Below are positions 53,647-61,904 of a stretch of 64,000 bases of DNA, in pieces. The stretch is from Ruminococcaceae bacterium BL-6 (lineage in GTDB: Bacteria; Bacillota; Clostridia; Oscillospirales; Acutalibacteraceae). A model generated the notes under the pieces. It ran no database searches. It saw only the letters and a list, made by a program, of their open reading frames with translations, and was not told the origin of the DNA. Position numbers and translations under genes: made by a program. How positions within the stretch are numbered: the stretch's first letter is position 1; each line of letters starts with the position of its first letter. Location: NCBI GenBank assembly GCA_902810075.1, contig LR778135.1, positions 2,108,001 through 2,172,000 on the forward strand. Reading direction: 5' to 3'.

Positions 53647-53859
53647 TTAAAACAAAGTAGACAGCAGAGGGATCAGCGTCGTACCCAGCACGATAATGCC
53701 GCCGCCCGCCATGAGCTGCTTCATGCCCTGGCTCTTGGCTCCGGGGTTATCCGAGCCGTAGCCCTCCAGCAGATTGACAACGCCCCACACGCCAAGGCCA
53801 GCGCCCAGTGCAATTACAAGGGTCTGCAAAGTACCGATAGCAGAAGTGAAAAAAGCCAT
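53647..53859 (-). CDS. Maff2-family mobile element protein (pilin-like)
   Basis: 70 residues, two membrane segments (LQTLVIALGAGLGVWGVVNL; GGGIIVLGTTLIPLLSTLF). The Maff2 family stands before the VirB6-like gene and resembles VirB2/TrbC by size and topology. Confidence 0.9.
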   Translation of the reverse strand: MAFFTSAIGTLQTLVIALGAGLGVWGVVNLLEGYGSDNPGAKSQGMKQLMAGGGIIVLGTTLIPLLSTLF

Positions 53860-53934
53860 AAATTGTTCTCCTTTTCTCCGAGCGAAAATGCCCGGACATA
53901 AAAATAACCGCCCATGTGGGCGGCGTGTGGCTTC

Positions 53935-53949
53935 GGGACAAAGTGTCCC
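53935..53949. repeat. Dispersed palindrome copy 9
   Basis: GGGACA-AAG-TGTCCC, between the VirD4 stop and the Maff2 start. Confidence 0.9.
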
Positions 53950-53957
53950 AAGCTGCT

Positions 53958-55796
53958 TTATACAAAGGCGTCCGGGTCGTCCACATCGTCATAGTTGAGG
54001 ATGTCCTCGTCCTCAGCCGTGAGAGCGTCCTCCGGCACGGTTGCCTCGTACACTGTACATTCCTCGCCCAGCCGTGGCCGCCTGTTGCGGTTGATGAGCC
54101 TGTCGAGGTCAAAGGTATTGCGTTTATCCGCTTCAGCGGTAAACTTGTAATTGGGGTGCTGCTTCAAATCATACTTGCGGGAATAGAACGGCGGCAGACC
54201 GCGAAGTTGCAAAATGCACCGATCACCGGGCATGGTGGCAAGCTCGGCGGGGGTCATCAGCTCCCGACCCAGCCGCTGGTTGTTTTGATTGTAGCTTTCA
54301 GACTGGCCCCGTGTGCGCCCGTCGGTCTGCATGGAGATGGTGGCCTTGCCCAGCCAGTTTTCTGATATTTCCTTGATGGTGGAGCTTTCACGCCCGCCGA
54401 GAAATACCACGCTGTCCATATTACCGAGAATGGTTTCCGCGTTTTTATCATAGATGGCCTTGCACTGCGCCAACTGCTGATACAGCAGGCACAGGCTCAC
54501 TTCACGGGAACGAATGACCGCCACCAGCTTTTCAAGCTGTGGCACTTGCCCGGTGTTGGCCGCCTCGTCCCACAGCACACGCACATGATGGGGCAATCGG
54601 CCCCCATGCACATTGTCGGCCCGTTCGCATAACAGATTGAACATCTGCGAAAAGGCCAGCGCCACTAAAAAGTTATAAGTGCTGTCGGTATCGGAAATCA
54701 CAAAAAAGGTAGCCGTGCGCCTGTCGCCCATGCGGACAAGCTCCAACTCGTCATAACTCATGATCTCCCGGAGCTGCGGAATATCAAAAGGCGCAAGCCT
54801 TGCACCACAGGAAATTAGGATCGATTTTGCTGTTTTGCCGCTGCTTAATTTATATTTGCGGTATTGCTTCACGGCGAAACAGTCCGGCTTGCGTTTACCA
54901 AGGCCGTCAAACATATAATCCACGGCATTTTTGAAGTCATCGTCATCCTCCTTGACCTCCATGCCGGAAATCATATCCACCAGCGTGTTCATGTTCCGAT
55001 CCTCGGCAGGCCCTTCGAAAATAATGTAGGCGATGAGGGCACAGTACAAAAGCGTTTCCGCCTTCGTCCAAAACGGATCGCCCTCCTTGCCCTCGCCCTT
55101 GGTGTTGCAAATCAAGGTATTGACGAACTTCAAAATGTCGGCCTCGGTTTTGATGTAGGCCAGCGGGTTATAGTGCATACTCTTGGAAAAGTCGATGCTG
55201 TTGAATACCTTGATTTTGTAATTGTGGGGCTTATTCTGCAAAAATGAGCCGACTTGATTTAACACCCCACCCTTGGGATCGACCACCACGAAAGACGAAT
55301 GTGCTTGCAATAGCTGCGGGGTCAGCCAAAAGCGGGTTTTGCCGCTGCCGGACGAGCCGATGATACAGCAATTCAGATTGCGGGCATTGGCGGGATTTTT
55401 CGGGCGGGTGTTCATGGTGAGGTATTCTGTTCCGGTGAGTATGACATTGTTTTCAAACTTCGGATCGACAAAAGGCTTGATGTCCTTGTCATTGCCCCAC
55501 CGGGCAGAGCCGTATTCCGCATCCCGCCGAAACTTCTTTGCGTTTTTGCTTTTGAAATAGATCAGCAGCCGGAACGCCACGGCTCCCGCAAGGCCGATCA
55601 GCCAGTCAGATGCATGAAAGCCCGGAGCAAAGTCGGCAAACGCCGGGCCGATGGTTTGCCCCAGCCCCATGAACTTATGCGGAAAATCAGCGCCAGCCGC
55701 CAGCCGATAGGCCGTCCCCACTTTGAGAAACGCCCACCCGATGAACAGATACGGGATATTTGGCAAAATATATTTACGGATTTTATCTGTCCTCAT
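53958..55796 (-). CDS. VirD4-like coupling ATPase (CD1115 family)
   Basis: About 612 residues: two N-terminal membrane segments, Walker A IGSSGSGKTRFWL (near 150), Walker B RVLWDEAANTGQVPQL and VVFLGGRESSTIKEIS. It brings the relaxase-DNA complex to the channel. ATG 55796 follows AGGAGG by 6 nt and overlaps pcfB by 14 nt. Confidence 0.95.
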   Translation of the reverse strand: MRTDKIRKYILPNIPYLFIGWAFLKVGTAYRLAAGADFPHKFMGLGQTIGPAFADFAPGFHASDWLIGLAGAVAFRLLIYFKSKNAKKFRRDAEYGSARWGNDKDIKPFVDPKFENNVILTGTEYLTMNTRPKNPANARNLNCCIIGSSGSGKTRFWLTPQLLQAHSSFVVVDPKGGVLNQVGSFLQNKPHNYKIKVFNSIDFSKSMHYNPLAYIKTEADILKFVNTLICNTKGEGKEGDPFWTKAETLLYCALIAYIIFEGPAEDRNMNTLVDMISGMEVKEDDDDFKNAVDYMFDGLGKRKPDCFAVKQYRKYKLSSGKTAKSILISCGARLAPFDIPQLREIMSYDELELVRMGDRRTATFFVISDTDSTYNFLVALAFSQMFNLLCERADNVHGGRLPHHVRVLWDEAANTGQVPQLEKLVAVIRSREVSLCLLYQQLAQCKAIYDKNAETILGNMDSVVFLGGRESSTIKEISENWLGKATISMQTDGRTRGQSESYNQNNQRLGRELMTPAELATMPGDRCILQLRGLPPFYSRKYDLKQHPNYKFTAEADKRNTFDLDRLINRNRRPRLGEECTVYEATVPEDALTAEDEDILNYDDVDDPDAFV

Positions 55797-56247
55797 GCGC
55801 CGCCTCCTTTGCCCGTTCCTTTTGGCGAGGCTTATGTTGAACAATCTGCTCTGCCGCCCGTTTTAGCTGCTCCCGAATAGGGATGCGATTGGATTTTGTC
55901 TTGTCCAACACCTTTTTGGAATACTCGGAAAAGCAGGCGGTGATGGCGTCGGCCTGCTGGGACTTGAAAAACAGCAGATATTTGTCCGGCCCGGTTTGGT
56001 AAAAGGCATAGTCCACATTCCACTTTCGGGCAACACGGTCAAACTGCTTGGTGTCCCCGGATAATTCAATGCTGTTCTTTTCGCCGCTGTGCGCCATGAG
56101 CTTTTTTACCGTTTGTTTGCCGTGGGGCGTTTTAGACACCCGGTACTCTTTTGCGATTTTTCTGCCCACCGCACGGAGAACATAGGCAAGGCTCCGTGCG
56201 GTCAGCTTTCCGGCTTTCATGGAAACGGCGATTGTACGCCGGGACAC
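55783..56247 (-). CDS. PcfB-family protein (relaxosome-coupling accessory)
   Basis: 154 residues from GTG 56247: AVSMKAGKLTARSLAYVLRA, then a charged C-terminus. PcfB links relaxosome and VirD4 in pCF10. The ribosome site AGGAGG (56276..56271) is 23 nt from GTG but 8 nt from an in-frame CTG (56262) that would give LIDEDVSRRT, the family-like start. Initiation at CTG is therefore suspected. Confidence 0.85.
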   Translation of the reverse strand: MSRRTIAVSMKAGKLTARSLAYVLRAVGRKIAKEYRVSKTPHGKQTVKKLMAHSGEKNSIELSGDTKQFDRVARKWNVDYAFYQTGPDKYLLFFKSQQADAITACFSEYSKKVLDKTKSNRIPIREQLKRAAEQIVQHKPRQKERAKEAAHEDR

Positions 56248-56307
56248 ATCTTCATCGATCAGCTATACCACCTCCTTCGTCGCCACAAACTTCGCTCTGT
56301 TACCTTC

Positions 56308-56322
56308 GGGACAATGTGTCCC
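56308..56322. repeat. Dispersed palindrome copy 10
   Basis: GGGACA-ATG-TGTCCC, 7 bp past the ardA stop, before pcfB. Confidence 0.85.
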
Positions 56323-56328
56323 AAAGCA

Positions 56329-57039
56329 CTATCTGTCCTCCCGGTCATGCCTTGGCCGCAGCTTATCACCCTCCAGAGAAGAACGGTCAATCACTTCTTG
56401 GTAGGCTGTCATCTGCTCCCGGATGGACAGCTTGGGAAAGCGGAACACCTTTTGCTCCGGGGGAATGTCCTCGACGCCGTGATACAATTCCACGAAATCT
56501 GTGCTTGTTCTTATCACATAGCCGCCGGGGGCATAATGGCCGTTATCGTTCAGCCGCACATCCCGCCCGTATGCTTCAAAATCGAAGTACGGCAAGATGT
56601 TCTCCGGCACCTCCAGCGCATCCATATCCTCCACATAAATACGCCCCAGCGTTTCATCGTCGGAAACGCCGGGGTACAATTCATAGCAGTCGAGATTATG
56701 GACAAGATTGATAATGTCCGCAACGCTGGCTGTGTGGTCGCCCTTGTCAATGGCGGCTTCGAATGTGTCCAGTTCGTCCCGGTCAAGCTCCGAGAGCAGA
56801 CAGGCCAGATGGTTCAGTTCGTCAAGATTGGCGTATTCATTCAAATGGTCGTACAGCCCCAGCACATCGCCGTCAAACGATGTAATAAAGATTTCCTCAT
56901 ACCGCACACCGTCCACGCCAATCCGCTTCAAGAGAGACTCCACGGCTTCGGCGTTGGTGGGAAACACCAGCGTTTCGCCCACAAGCTGCCCCTCGGCATA
57001 CTTCCCGGTGTTGGTAATATATGCTTCAAACAGAGACAT
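56329..57039 (-). CDS. ardA: Antirestriction protein ArdA
   Basis: 236 residues, very acidic, a DNA mimic: FEAYITNTGKYAEGQLVGET, LDELNHLACLLSELDRDELD, DFEAYGRDVRLNDNGHYAPG. ArdA blocks type I restriction enzymes on entry into a new host. It overlaps the cytosine methyltransferase by 14 nt, forming an anti-restriction block. Confidence 0.93.
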   Translation of the reverse strand: MSLFEAYITNTGKYAEGQLVGETLVFPTNAEAVESLLKRIGVDGVRYEEIFITSFDGDVLGLYDHLNEYANLDELNHLACLLSELDRDELDTFEAAIDKGDHTASVADIINLVHNLDCYELYPGVSDDETLGRIYVEDMDALEVPENILPYFDFEAYGRDVRLNDNGHYAPGGYVIRTSTDFVELYHGVEDIPPEQKVFRFPKLSIREQMTAYQEVIDRSSLEGDKLRPRHDREDR

Positions 57040-58111
57040 TTTTTACCTCCTGCGTCAACACTTCATGCACCCCAGCCATGATATACTCCGCACAAGGCAG
57101 AGCAATGGCATTTCCCAGCGCCTTGTAACGGCTGCCCGCGCTGATTTCCTCACCGTTGGCTCCGTATTTCGTCCAGCCCTCCGGCAGTCCCATGAGCCGT
57201 TCACACTCTAATTCCGTTGGAAAACGGATATAGCCGCCAGCCGGATCGCCCTCATACCAAAATGCAAAGGGGCTTACTCCTCCAGCCAAAAGGGTAGGAA
57301 AAGGGTCAGTTGGCAATCCGAAGCTGTTTCGGAACGCTGCGTTGGAGCGTTCCTTTGCGGACGCCCGCATACGGTAGCACTGAAAGGGTCTTGTGATGGG
57401 TACACGCCCCCTTGTTTCAAGAAGAGAGCCTCGATCTCCTGTGGCGGTGGACAGCCCGCCCGTGCCGCCAGCTTGAGAAATTGGGAGCACTGGCCGGGGC
57501 TTAAATAATATTTCGTGGGAACGCCGTCCTCTAAAATCTGCCACAAGAAAGATGCGCTGCCGTCGTGCCAGTCGGGGGCTTGCCCAATGCTGGGCGTCCA
57601 TGAGCCGCCATGCGAGATCGGGCGTTCCCCCTCGCACCATTCCGGCTCCTGCCCATCTTCCCGAAGCAGGCATTGGAACATCGACACCTGTGAACGCAGA
57701 TAGGACGGCTCTAAAATCCATCCTGTCATTTGAAGAAAACGCTCCCATGACGTTTTCCCAAACAGAGATAACTGGATATAGGTTGTTCGTCGCCTCCCTC
57801 ATTTCTGAAATAATGCGGATCGCTTGATAAAAAAGGCTGGACTTTACCCCGGCAAGTCCAGTCCTGTTTCCAATTTGCGAAAGATTTTTACACGGCGAGC
57901 CAAAGGTCAGCACATGAACGGGCGGGATGTCTCCGCCATGCAGCTTTGTTATATCGCCCAAATGCACCATGCCGGAGAAATGGCGCTTGGTAATGGAGAT
58001 GGGCGCCTGCTCAATTTCACTGGCCCACACCGGGCAAATACCCTGTCTGGCGGCGGCCAGCGGGAACACGCCGATACCATCGAACAAGCTGCCCAGTGTG
58101 ATTTCCGCCAT
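57026..58111 (-). CDS. DNA cytosine-5 methyltransferase
   Basis: 361 residues with motif I LGSLFDGIGVFPLAA, motif IV FGSPCKNLSQIGNR (catalytic Cys, unusual Lys after PC), motif VI WENV, motif VIII RRQRIFLVADF and motif X RYKALGNAIALPCAE. It is unaccompanied by a nuclease and probably protects the element. 1 bp separates it from the gene upstream. Confidence 0.92.
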   Translation of the reverse strand: MAEITLGSLFDGIGVFPLAAARQGICPVWASEIEQAPISITKRHFSGMVHLGDITKLHGGDIPPVHVLTFGSPCKNLSQIGNRTGLAGVKSSLFYQAIRIISEMREATNNLYPVISVWENVMGAFSSNDRMDFRAVLSAFTGVDVPMPASGRWAGAGMVRGGTPDLAWRLMDAQHWASPRLARRQRIFLVADFRGRRSHEILFKPRPVLPISQAGGTGGLSTATGDRGSLLETRGRVPITRPFQCYRMRASAKERSNAAFRNSFGLPTDPFPTLLAGGVSPFAFWYEGDPAGGYIRFPTELECERLMGLPEGWTKYGANGEEISAGSRYKALGNAIALPCAEYIMAGVHEVLTQEVKNVSV

Positions 58112-58112
58112 A

Positions 58113-58445
58113 TCAGCGGCGGCCTTGTCCCTTGACGGTCAAAATGCCCTCCAAGGTGGTAGCCGTGATCCGCAGGCGCTCGGCTGTGGCAATGTCATTT
58201 TTCATAGCCTCGGTGACAGTGTGGCCGCACACCACAAGCACATGGGAGCGTCGGAGCAGGTCGCGGCTCATATCAATGCCGCTTTTGTGTTCCTCGGGAA
58301 TGGCATCATTGAGGAACAGGGGCAGATAAAGCGTGGGGCAGATGGGAGAAAATCCGGCGTCATAGACAGCTCGACAGTATTGTGCGGCCTGTTCTTCACT
58401 TTCTCCGTACCATGCAGCGGTGATATAGGCGAGGGGTCGTTTCAT
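58113..58445 (-). CDS. DUF7768/DUF4406-like protein (deoxyribosyltransferase fold)
   Basis: 110 residues: LAYITAAWYGESEEQAAQYC, then SRDLLRRSHVLVVCGHTVTE. The pattern resembles small nucleoside deoxyribosyltransferase-like proteins of phages and elements. Active-site residues cannot be assigned with confidence. First gene after the large hairpin region. Confidence 0.7.
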   Translation of the reverse strand: MKRPLAYITAAWYGESEEQAAQYCRAVYDAGFSPICPTLYLPLFLNDAIPEEHKSGIDMSRDLLRRSHVLVVCGHTVTEAMKNDIATAERLRITATTLEGILTVKGQGRR

Positions 58446-58521
58446 TGTGAAAACCTCCGTTTTTATATAATGTTGCGTTCAACTTTTTTCCCCGCCCTTT
58501 TTCAATCTTGAAAAAGGGGGC

Positions 58522-58685
58522 GGCTCTGGAGGATAGATACCCCCGTCGCGCCGCCGGAAATAGCACAGCCGGGGCAGACCGTCAAGGGCAGGCCGCCGAA
58601 AACGGCGGTGCGTTGCACCCTTGACGGACAGCTCCCGGCTGTGCCAAGACATAAGCGGCGACGGGGGATATATACCGCCAGAGCC
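58522..58685. other. 164-nt nested inverted repeat (structured DNA or RNA)
   Basis: Five matched arm pairs, outer to inner: GGCTCTGG 58522-58529 / CCAGAGCC 58678-58685; CCCCCGTCGC 58540-58549 / 58658-58667; GCACAGCCGGG 58563-58573 / 58634-58644; CCGTCAAGGG 58579-58588 / 58618-58627; CCGCCG 58593-58598 / CGGCGG 58603-58608 around AAAA. All arms are perfect, 45 bp in total. No gene covers it and no U tract follows. Confidence 0.85.
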
Positions 58686-58711
58686 ATGTAAACGAGGGGC
58701 GGGGCGCTTCG

Positions 58712-58726
58712 GGACAAAGTGTCTCG
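58712..58726. repeat. Dispersed palindrome copy 11
   Basis: GGGACA-AAG-TGTCTC with flanks CTTC/GAAG, between parB and the 164-nt inverted repeat. Confidence 0.85.
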
Positions 58727-58738
58727 AAGCAGGCCGGA

Positions 58739-60187
58739 TCACTTTTCCAAATCCGCTTTTTTCTCGGGTTTGCTCAATTCGGGCGGCTGCTTGGATTTCC
58801 AATCGTCCAAGAGGGCGAGAATCTGATCTTTCATTTCTCTCGGCGTTTTGTCCTTGCCGAAATAGTTGTTAAGTTCCGCAGTAGAAATAATCACTTTATC
58901 TACCTCCTTTTTCTGTTTGCTCAAAATACCGTCAATCGCATCCCCGTTGAGCCGCCCTTCCTTATCCAATTTCCGCATTTCCTGCGCTTGGGAAAGGGAT
59001 GGCGAGGACTGCTCGCCTTCAATGGATACCGCCACAAGCCGCTGATTTTTCGGTTTCAAATAGGACAGCTCCACAGCAGGCATGAAGCCCAGTTTTTTTG
59101 CGTCGGCCATATCTGCCAGCTCCGGTACAAGGGAATTGAGCCGGATATACCGCATGACTTTTTTGTAATTCATGCCGTTATTTTCGCCCACAATTTCCAC
59201 AGAGCGTTTGCCAACATCGCCCTCGGCCACGCCGTCCAGACGACCGCCTTGGTGCTTGATGGCCTCCACTTCCAAATCCAACAGCCGTGCCAATTCGCTG
59301 GGGAGAGGATCGCCGCGCTGTTTATTGCTGATTTTCATTTCCTGCACGGCTTCAATATCCGTCATGTTACGGACAATGCAAGGCATTTCCTCCAGCCCCG
59401 CAAGGCCGCTGCCGTGATGCCGCCTGTGGCCTGCAATGATCTCATAGCCGTTGCCGTCCTTTTCCGGGCGGACGGTGGCGGGGGTCATGACGCCGCGCTC
59501 CTTGATCGTCCCCACAAGTTCTGTCATTTTTTCATCGTCCGTCACCTTGTAGGGATGCTCCCGGAATGTGTGGAACGCATGAAGCTCGGACAATTTCAGA
59601 TAGACAAGCTGCCCGTCCTCAACCGGACGAGGGGGAACGGCAGGCTCCTCCTGGGCGGGCGTAGGTTCCTGGGCGGGGATGTTCTCTTTGGGAGCGGGCG
59701 GATTCTTGACCGGGGCGGCCTTTTTACTTCGGGACACTTTGTCTCGAACCTGCGCCTGGGCGTCGTCAAGAACCGCCTTGTCAGCCTTGGCCGGGCGGCT
59801 CTTGCGGGACTTGGCCGCTTTTCCCTCGTCGGGCGTCTCCTTTTCCACCTTTTCTGCGCGGCCCCGTTTCGGCTTTTTTTGCTCCGCTTCAATTTCTGCA
59901 ATCGGCTTTTCCCATTCCTGCCGGGTGTCCTCATAGGCTGCATCGGAATGCTCCATCACATCCGCAGTTGGAAAGTCCACGCTTTCAATAGGAAATGGAA
60001 TTGTTGTGCTGCCGGGATCGGGCAGTTCCTCGCCCATTTCAAATAGGGCGGCCTGTTCCTCTTTTTCCAGCGTGACCGACTCCGCATTGGTCAGTTCAGA
60101 TGCCGGGGACACACCCGGAAATTCCGCGCCCGAAACCTCTGGGGCAGCAGCCTCCTCAAAAATCGGACTCTGTTTGTTTTCGTCCAT
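58739..60187 (-). CDS. ParB/Spo0J-family DNA-binding protein
   Basis: 482 residues. A long disordered N-terminus (to about 190) is followed by the ParB domain (LKLSELHAFHTFREHPYKVT; NGYEIIAGHRRHHGSGLAGL) and an HTH region. ATG 60187 has GGAGG 9 nt upstream. No ParA is in the element. The disordered region contains RDKVSRSK, encoded by palindrome copy 12. It is the most likely, but untested, reader of the dispersed palindromes. Confidence 0.9.
   Translation of the reverse strand: MDENKQSPIFEEAAAPEVSGAEFPGVSPASELTNAESVTLEKEEQAALFEMGEELPDPGSTTIPFPIESVDFPTADVMEHSDAAYEDTRQEWEKPIAEIEAEQKKPKRGRAEKVEKETPDEGKAAKSRKSRPAKADKAVLDDAQAQVRDKVSRSKKAAPVKNPPAPKENIPAQEPTPAQEEPAVPPRPVEDGQLVYLKLSELHAFHTFREHPYKVTDDEKMTELVGTIKERGVMTPATVRPEKDGNGYEIIAGHRRHHGSGLAGLEEMPCIVRNMTDIEAVQEMKISNKQRGDPLPSELARLLDLEVEAIKHQGGRLDGVAEGDVGKRSVEIVGENNGMNYKKVMRYIRLNSLVPELADMADAKKLGFMPAVELSYLKPKNQRLVAVSIEGEQSSPSLSQAQEMRKLDKEGRLNGDAIDGILSKQKKEVDKVIISTAELNNYFGKDKTPREMKDQILALLDDWKSKQPPELSKPEKKADLEK
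59731..59745. repeat. Dispersed palindrome copy 12 (in CDS)
   Basis: GGGACA-CTT-TGTCTC, read as RDKVSRS in ParB, the third reading frame among in-gene copies. Confidence 0.85.
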
Positions 60188-60272
60188 AAAACTTTTACCT
60201 CCTTTTTCGTGGCATAAAAAAGACCAGCTTTCGCTGGCCGGAAATATGTGACCTCCTCTCGATGTGTGATTA

Positions 60273-60309
60273 TATGAAAACGCCGCCGATAGTCTCCTTT
60301 GGGCGGCGT
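60273..60309. repeat. Hairpin repeat A flanking the cargo
   Basis: Contains GCCGCC, then TAGTCTCCTTTGGGCGGC; the 18-mer is identical to that in repeat B at 62238-62275. The GCCGCC/GGCGGC arms can form a hairpin. Confidence 0.7.
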
Positions 60310-61055
60310 AATCCCCAAAAAACTGGATGACAAAAACATTCTTCTGTGGTAAAATAAAAATATGCAATTTGAACTAAACTCAAGGAGGTCAAAAACCATG
60401 TTACTTAAAGATTGGGCTTTTTTAGGGAACTACGAGTTTTTCAATAATAAATTGAAAACCATGACTACAAATGAATTGCCTCCTGAAAAGTGGAGTTACG
60501 CTGGGAAGAACGATTTTGGCATTTTACGAAGTTATCTTTATTTTACTTTTGAAAAGCTCTGGCAAGAAAGAGAAGATGCAGAAGAAGCTGAGAAGCAACT
60601 ATTTATTTTTATGGATGACAATGTAGCTTGCTTTAACACCGGATTATACGATAAAACATGGCAACCCATATATTTTTACTGTGTCAAAAACCCAATTGAG
60701 GGATTTCAGCCTTGGAGATTTACCACATTTTATAACAGCTATACAATTAGGTTCTCCGATATTTCGACCAACGCTGCTTCTTGCCTGCGTAGAGCGAACT
60801 ATTTTGATGACCCCAGTGCTTTGATTTTTGATGTAAATCTTGATATTGTTCCGCAATGGGATCATATTTTGTACGATGAAGAGAACTTTGAAAGAATACC
60901 GGAACAGTTGAGAAATAATGGTCGAGATTTTTGTCAAAATGTAATTGACGGAGCAATTAGTTCAGTAAAGAAGCGTATCCAAGCAAACTATAAAACTATT
61001 GTGCCGCAACTATATAGAGGGAAAATTCAATTATTGGCTCCGCTCTATTTAACTA

Positions 61056-61904
61056 GGGCTTGTCTGTAAAATTGAAGGGATTGTATTATTTGACCAAAAT
61101 GGCAATGGAGGCGAGGTAAACGAAAGCGAGATAGGAACTGTCCTTCTTGTCGTATCTGGTTGCTACTCTGCGAAACCATTTCATCTTTTGAAAGAAACAT
61201 TCAACCAGATGGCGCTCTTTGTATAGCCACCAGTCGCAATCCCACGGGTTTGAGACATTGGATTGGGGTGGAATTGTATAGGTGGCGCCATGCTCCGCGA
61301 TGTAGCTTCTGATTTTTTCAGCACCGTAAGCCTTATCACCCAGCACATTGCTCCCATTGAGAGAGACTTTCGACAGCAATGTGACCGCATGGACAGAGTC
61401 ATGGTCGTTTCCGGGTGAGAGAAGAAACTCTACAGGATTCCCCAGCCCATCCACTATCGTGTGGAGCTTCGTGTTCAGGCCCCCACGGGAACGGCCTACC
61501 GCTTTGGATTGCCCTTTTTTACACCGCCGTTGGCGCTTTCGTGTACCTTCACGGAGGTGGAATCAATGCTCAGATTTTCCATGTCCGCATCACTGCTGAG
61601 CGCTCGGAAAACGGTCTCCAACGTTCCATCATCGCGCCACTTACAAAAACGGGTATAGACCCCCTTCCACTTTCCGTAATATTCCGGCAGTTCTCGCCAC
61701 TGGCAACCGCTGCGCGCAATCCATAGCATGCCGTTAAGCATTGTGCGGTTATCTTTCCGCGGCCTTCCTTTTTTACCTGTCAGTTCGGGTGGAAGCAGGT
61801 CTTTAATACGGTTCCATTCTTCATTTGTCAATTCATATCGTCTCATACCATCTAGTCTACTGGTTCCATGCTTTTTATGCAACTTTTATTTTACAGACAA
61901 GCCC
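61056..61904 (-). mobile_element. IS5-family insertion sequence (849 bp)
   Basis: Perfect 17-bp terminal inverted repeats GGGCTTGTCTGTAAAAT at 61056-61072 and 61888-61904, flanked by TA target duplications (61054-61055 and 61905-61906). A 2-bp TA duplication and a two-frame transposase fit the IS427 group. Confidence 0.93.
61086..61846 (-). CDS. IS5-family transposase made by -1 frameshift
   Basis: Frame one (61846-61496) has MRRYELTNEEWNRIKDLLPP and the first DDE Asp in LSIDSTSVKVHES. Frame two (to 61086) has GDKAYG (Asp) and HLVECFFQKMKWFRR (Glu). At 61520..61514 the mRNA reads AAAAAAG, a classic -1 slip site; slippage gives KKGQSKAVGRSRGGLNTKLH and a continuous DDE transposase of about 253 residues. 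The copy appears intact. Confidence 0.88.
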
